Below, one piece after another: positions 60,543-64,000 of a DNA stretch of 64,000 nt. Positions within the stretch are counted from its first letter, which is position 1. The number at the start of each line of letters is the position of its first letter. Both the position numbers and the translations under genes were made by a program. The notes beneath the pieces were generated by a model. It made no database searches. It was not told the origin of the DNA and saw nothing but the letters and a program-made list of their open reading frames with translations. The DNA is from Pantoea piersonii. Lineage in GTDB: Bacteria; Pseudomonadota; Gammaproteobacteria; Enterobacterales; Enterobacteriaceae. The stretch covers positions 62,562 to 126,561 of the forward strand of contig NZ_RARB01000007.1 in assembly GCF_003612015.1 (NCBI RefSeq), written 5' to 3'.

Positions 60543-61988
60543 ATGGCAAAAGAGAAAAAACGTGGCTTTTTTTCCTGGCTGGGATTTGGCAAAGAAGAAG
60601 AGACACAACAGCCTGCTGAAACGCCTGAACAGCAGCCAGAGGATCCTGCGCTAGCGCAGGCGGAAACCGACGCGGCGCATACCGTCGAACTGACCGAGCA
60701 GCTCGCCGAGGCGCAGCGCGAAGCGCCAGCGCACGCCGTTGATGAGCACATTGCCGCTGAGCCGGAAGCTGAACCGATCGTCCAGAAGGCGCAGGATGCG
60801 GAAATTATCGCGCCGCTGGAGGAGATCATTCCGGAAGAAGAGCCGGAGCTGGCGCCGCAGCCGATTGAAGAAGAGATAGTGCCGGAAGCGCTGCCCGAAG
60901 AGGAGCAGCCGCTGGATGACGAAGAGCTGGCAGCGCTGGCATTGGCAGAAGCGCCGCAGGATGAAGCGGCGGAAGAGATCGCCGCCGAAGATGAGATTCA
61001 GGATACCGTCAGCGATCTGCCGCTCGCCGCCGCGCCGATCGTTTCTCAGGAGCAGGAACGCCCCACCAAAGAGGGTTTCTTCGCCCGCCTGAAACGTAGC
61101 CTGGTAAAAACCCGCCAGAACCTTGGCTCCGGCTTTATCAGCCTGTTCCGCGGCAAAAAAATCGACGACGATCTGTTTGAAGAGCTGGAAGAGCAGCTGC
61201 TGATCGCCGACGTTGGCGTAGAGACGACGCGCCGCATCATTACTAACCTGACGCAGCAGGCGAACCGCAAACAGCTGCGCGATGCGGAAGCGCTCTACGG
61301 CCTGCTGAAAGCTGAGATGTCGGGCATTCTGGCGAAGGTCGACGCGCCGCTCGACGTCAGCGGCAAAGCGCCGTTCGTTATCCTGATGGTCGGCGTAAAC
61401 GGCGTCGGTAAAACCACCACCATCGGCAAGCTGGCGCGTCAGTATCAGGCGCAGGGCAAATCGGTGATGCTGGCGGCGGGCGATACCTTCCGCGCGGCGG
61501 CCGTTGAGCAGCTGCAGGTGTGGGGCGAGCGCAACCATATTCCGGTCGTCGCGCAGCATACCGGCGCAGATTCCGCCTCGGTGATTTTCGATGCCATCCA
61601 GGCGGCGAAAGCACGCGGCGTTGACGTGCTGATCGCGGATACGGCGGGTCGACTGCAGAATAAATCGCACCTGATGGAAGAGCTGAAGAAAATCACCCGC
61701 GTGATGAAAAAGCTGGACGAAGAGGCGCCGCACGAAGTGATGCTCACCCTGGATGCCAGCACCGGTCAGAACGCCATCAGCCAGGCGAAACTTTTCCATG
61801 AGGCGGTCGGCCTGACCGGTATTACCCTGACCAAGCTGGACGGAACGGCGAAAGGCGGCGTGATCTTCTCTGTGGCCGATCAGTTCGGCATCCCGATTCG
61901 CTATATCGGCGTCGGGGAAGGCATTGAAGATTTACGGCCCTTCAAGGCCGAGGATTTTATTGAGGCACTGTTTGCCCGAGAGGACTAA
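60543..61988 (+). CDS. ftsY: Signal recognition particle receptor FtsY
   Basis: The 481-residue protein has an acidic N-terminal A domain (about residues 20-175, rich in Glu and Ala) with the membrane-binding [16 protein letters not shown] at the start. The NG GTPase domain follows, with G1 [15 protein letters not shown] (about residue 283), [16 protein letters not shown] (about residue 365) and G4 [10 protein letters not shown] (about residue 428). It docks the SRP-ribosome complex at the translocon. It is the first gene of the ftsY-ftsE-ftsX operon. Confidence 0.97.
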   Translation: MAKEKKRGFFSWLGFGKEEETQQPAETPEQQPEDPALAQAETDAAHTVELTEQLAEAQREAPAHAVDEHIAAEPEAEPIVQKAQDAEIIAPLEEIIPEEEPELAPQPIEEEIVPEALPEEEQPLDDEELAALALAEAPQDEAAEEIAAEDEIQDTVSDLPLAAAPIVSQEQERPTKEGFFARLKRSLVKTRQNLGSGFISLFRGKKIDDDLFEELEEQLLIADVGVETTRRIITNLTQQANRKQLRDAEALYGLLKAEMSGILAKVDAPLDVSGKAPFVILMVGVNGVGKTTTIGKLARQYQAQGKSVMLAAGDTFRAAAVEQLQVWGERNHIPVVAQHTGADSASVIFDAIQAAKARGVDVLIADTAGRLQNKSHLMEELKKITRVMKKLDEEAPHEVMLTLDASTGQNAISQAKLFHEAVGLTGITLTKLDGTAKGGVIFSVADQFGIPIRYIGVGEGIEDLRPFKAEDFIEALFARED

Positions 61989-61993
61989 TTGGG

Positions 61994-62662
61994 ATGATTC
62001 GCTTTGAAGAGGTCAGTAAGGCATATCTCGGTGGACGTCAGGCGCTGCAGGGCGCGGATTTCCATTTGCGGCAGGGCGAAATGGCGTTCCTCACCGGCCA
62101 TTCCGGCGCCGGTAAGAGTACCCTGCTGAAGCTGATTTGTGGCATTGAGCGGCCGAGCGCGGGCCATATCTGGTTCAGCGGTCACGACATTTCCCGGCTG
62201 CGCAACAGCGAGGTGCCGTTTCTGCGTCGCCAGATCGGCATGATCTTTCAGGATCACCATCTGCTGATGGATCGTTCCGTCTATGACAACGTGGCGATCC
62301 CGCTGATTATCGCCGGCGCCAGCGGCGAAGATATTCGCCGTCGCGTGTCGGCGGCGCTGGATAAGGTCGGCCTGCTCGATAAGGCGAAAAGCTTTCCGAT
62401 TCAGCTCTCCGGCGGTGAACAGCAGCGCGTCGGCATTGCACGCGCCGTGGTGAACAAGCCCGCCGTGCTGCTGGCGGACGAACCGACCGGCAACCTGGAT
62501 GACGCGCTGTCAGAAGATATTCTGCGACTGTTTGAAGAGTTTAACCGCGTGGGCGTTACGGTGCTGATGGCGACGCACGACAGCGGGCTGATCGCGCGTC
62601 GTCGCTATCGCGTTATGACGCTCAATCAGGGACGCCTGCATGGAGGCCACGATGGTCAATAA
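61994..62662 (+). CDS. ftsE: Cell division ATP-binding protein FtsE
   Basis: The 222-residue ABC ATPase starts [20 protein letters not shown]. Walker [13 protein letters not shown] (about residue 35), the signature [14 protein letters not shown] (about residue 138) and Walker [13 protein letters not shown] (about residue 158) are present. With FtsX it couples septal peptidoglycan hydrolysis (through EnvC) to ATP turnover. It starts 5 bases after the ftsY stop and overlaps ftsX by 11 bases. Confidence 0.97.
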   Translation: MIRFEEVSKAYLGGRQALQGADFHLRQGEMAFLTGHSGAGKSTLLKLICGIERPSAGHIWFSGHDISRLRNSEVPFLRRQIGMIFQDHHLLMDRSVYDNVAIPLIIAGASGEDIRRRVSAALDKVGLLDKAKSFPIQLSGGEQQRVGIARAVVNKPAVLLADEPTGNLDDALSEDILRLFEEFNRVGVTVLMATHDSGLIARRRYRVMTLNQGRLHGGHDGQ

Positions 62663-63635
62663 ACGCAACAAGCGCCCCGCTGCGCCAAAAGCGAAAGCGC
62701 CGTCAAAAAGCAAAGCGCTGAAGGGCGGCTGGCAGGAACAGTGGCGCTACGCGTGGCGCGGCACGCTGTCCGATATGTATCGCCAGCCGCTGGCGACGCT
62801 GCTGACGGTGATGGTTATCGCCATCTCGCTGACGCTGCCCAGCGTCTGCTACATGGTATGGAAAAACGTCAGCCAGGCCGCGACGCAGTGGTATCCCGCG
62901 CCGCAGCTGACGGTTTATCTGTCGAAAACGCTGGACGATACCGCCGCTGAAAATGTGGTGGCGCAGCTGAAGCAGGTCGATGGCGTGGATAGCGTCAACT
63001 ACCTGACGCGGGAAGAGGCGCTGAACGAGTTCCGCAACTGGTCGGGCTTTGGCGGCGCAATGGATATGCTGGAGCAGAACCCGCTGCCGGCAGTGGCGAT
63101 TATCACGCCGAAGCTCAACTTTCAGAACTCCAGCACCATGCAGAACCTGCGCGACAGGGTAGCGAAAGTGCAGGGCGTTGATGAAGTGCGCATGGACGAC
63201 AGCTGGTTCGCCCGTCTGGCGGCGCTGACCGGACTGGTGGGACAGGTCGCTTCCATGATCGGCGTTCTGATGATTGTCGCGGTGTTCCTGGTGATCGGCA
63301 ACAGCGTGCGGCTTAGCATCTTCGCGCGGCGCGATACCATCAACGTGCAGAAGCTAATCGGCGCCACCGATGGCTTTATCCTGCGCCCGTTCCTTTACGG
63401 CGGCGCGCTGCTCGGCTTTAGCGGCGCGGTGCTGTCGCTGATCCTCTCCGAGGTGCTGGTTCTGCGCCTGCAGTCGGTGGTGGCGCAGGTGGCACAGGTG
63501 TTTGGCACGACCTTCGCGCTGGAAGGCTTCTCATGGGATGAGGGGCTGCTGCTGCTGCTTATCGCTGCCATTATCGGCTGGATCGCGGCCTGGCTGGCGA
63601 CCGTGCAACATTTACGTCGTTTTACGCCCCAGTAA
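62652..63635 (+). CDS. ftsX: Cell division protein FtsX
   Basis: The 327-residue protein starts [20 protein letters not shown]. The ATG at 62652 is chosen over 62640 because GGAGG (62642-62646) is correctly spaced to it. Four transmembrane helices are visible: about residues 50-70, then after a large periplasmic loop 200-220, 250-270 and 295-315. The conserved [16 protein letters not shown] and [20 protein letters not shown] are present. The basic N-terminal cytoplasmic tail is shorter than in E. coli (352 residues). It is the permease-like partner of FtsE. Confidence 0.96.
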   Translation: MVNKRNKRPAAPKAKAPSKSKALKGGWQEQWRYAWRGTLSDMYRQPLATLLTVMVIAISLTLPSVCYMVWKNVSQAATQWYPAPQLTVYLSKTLDDTAAENVVAQLKQVDGVDSVNYLTREEALNEFRNWSGFGGAMDMLEQNPLPAVAIITPKLNFQNSSTMQNLRDRVAKVQGVDEVRMDDSWFARLAALTGLVGQVASMIGVLMIVAVFLVIGNSVRLSIFARRDTINVQKLIGATDGFILRPFLYGGALLGFSGAVLSLILSEVLVLRLQSVVAQVAQVFGTTFALEGFSWDEGLLLLLIAAIIGWIAAWLATVQHLRRFTPQ

Positions 63636-63749
63636 CCGCCTGCAACGTTTTTTTGATATAATGTTCCTCTGCTGCCGACGATCCGGGCGCAGAGGAACCC
63701 CTCTCTTCCCGCCTCGTCATCTGTGTGTAAAATATTCACCGCTATAATT

Positions 63750-63777
63750 GAACTTGTGGATAACTTAGCTACTCTAA
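63750..63777 (+). promoter_or_regulatory. Probable sigma-E promoter of rpoH
   Basis: GAACTT (63750-63755), 17 bases, TCTAA (63773-63777), close to the sigma-E consensus GAACTT-N16/17-TCTGA and to the P3 promoter of E. coli rpoH. It lies 100 bases before the rpoH start. A TATAAT at 63743-63748 may belong to a sigma-70 promoter. Confidence 0.65.
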
Positions 63778-63876
63778 GTAGCACAGATTGCTTTCGGATT
63801 TTCCCCGGCGTTGACTTAAGGTAACGTCTGCTCAAAGGGAAGACGCAGCAACTTAATAACCATTGTGAGGGTTTGA

Positions 63877-64000
63877 ATGACCAAAGAAATGCAAACTTTA
63901 GCTATTGCTCCTCTTGGCAACCTGGAATCTTACGTTCGGGCCGCCAACGTCTGGCCGATGCTGTCGGCAGAAGAGGAAAAAGCGCTGGCTGAACGGCTGC
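63877..64000 (+). CDS. rpoH: RNA polymerase sigma-32 factor, N-terminal part (cut by the window end)
   Basis: The first 41 codons are visible, starting [20 protein letters not shown] and continuing [14 protein letters not shown]. This is the start of sigma-32, the heat-shock sigma factor, as in E. coli (ftsX-rpoH order). In E. coli the 5' mRNA including the first codons folds as an RNA thermosensor that blocks translation at low temperature. Whether the pairing is conserved here was not tested. The leader carries TGTGAGGG as ribosome-binding site. Confidence 0.95.
   Translation, partial: MTKEMQTLAIAPLGNLESYVRAANVWPMLSAEEEKALAERL

Noticed and set aside
60651-61799. A 382-codon minus-strand frame opposite ftsY
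   Set aside because: It is an antisense shadow of FtsY. Its residue composition (runs of Arg, Leu, Phe and Gln) reflects the reverse complement.
1-64000. CRISPR arrays, insertion sequences, tRNA or rRNA genes, and attachment sites
   Set aside because: No regularly spaced direct repeats, transposase frames, terminal inverted repeats or conserved tRNA/rRNA sequence were found by reading.

Overview
The window is chromosomal DNA of an enterobacterium. It is GC-rich and gene-dense, with many Escherichia coli-type orthologues of near-identical length (gor, rlmJ, prlC, rsmJ, uspA, uspB, pitA, yhiN, hemB, proP, rpoH, ftsX, ftsE, ftsY, rsmD, yhhL, yhhM, yhhN, zntA, tusA, yhhQ, dcrB, yhhS, yhhT). A membrane-bound gluconate dehydrogenase, an rbn gene next to gor, and an inositol cluster inside the dcrB-yhhS interval suggest a Pantoea/Mixta/Erwinia-like member of Erwiniaceae. 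The genus is an inference, and no rRNA or tRNA gene is present to test it.

Layout. 1-4.7 kb: a partial CPA1-type antiporter, a small secreted protein, a Tat-exported alpha/beta hydrolase, a bestrophin (YneE), an isochorismatase-like hydrolase and a frameshifted Rpn-nuclease remnant. 4.7-15.3 kb: an E. coli-like block gor, rbn, rlmJ, prlC, rsmJ, uspA, uspB, pitA, yhiN (dtpB, present between uspA and rsmJ in E. coli, is missing). 15.3-36.8 kb: a variable region replacing the E. coli nik-side interval. It carries a two-gene membrane unit of unknown function, a LacI regulator, the three-subunit gluconate dehydrogenase, an SDR, queH, a MarA-like regulator, an exported hydrolase, a GAF-GGDEF diguanylate cyclase, hemB, proP, an orphan gene, a hydroxyacid dehydrogenase overlapping a CSS-type c-di-GMP phosphodiesterase, a class II aldolase plus orphan binding protein, and uxuA with a divergent GntR regulator. 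36.8-42.7 kb: yhhT, a three-gene ABC importer, yhhS. 42.8-53.9 kb: a complete myo-inositol catabolic cluster (iolI-like, iolA, iolB, iolR, iolE, iolG, iolD, iolC with fused aldolase domain). 54-64 kb: the E. coli-like block dcrB, yhhQ, tusA, zntA, yhhN, yhhM, yhhL, rsmD, ftsY-ftsE-ftsX and the start of rpoH.

How the genes work together. The iol genes form a full route from myo-inositol to acetyl-CoA, CO2 and dihydroxyacetone phosphate. IolG oxidises, IolE dehydrates, IolD opens the ring, IolB isomerises, IolC phosphorylates and its C-terminal DUF2090 domain cleaves, and IolA makes acetyl-CoA. An RpiR-family IolR sits inside, and TTTCAT-type repeats recur in every promoter-bearing gap, but no inositol transporter is in the window. 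The gluconate dehydrogenase would oxidise gluconate in the periplasm and feed electrons to the respiratory chain. ZntA has a textbook ZntR-type promoter. QueH and YhhQ both belong to queuosine metabolism. Two c-di-GMP enzymes lie about 5 kb apart.

No CRISPR array, insertion sequence, prophage, tRNA or rRNA was found. The most interesting leads are the recurrent iol operator motif, the translationally overlapping c-di-GMP phosphodiesterase/hydroxyacid dehydrogenase pair, the aldolase plus orphan binding protein unit behind a 10-bp palindrome, the unknown 65-aa/268-aa membrane unit, and a helically spaced AGCGG repeat cluster upstream of proP.
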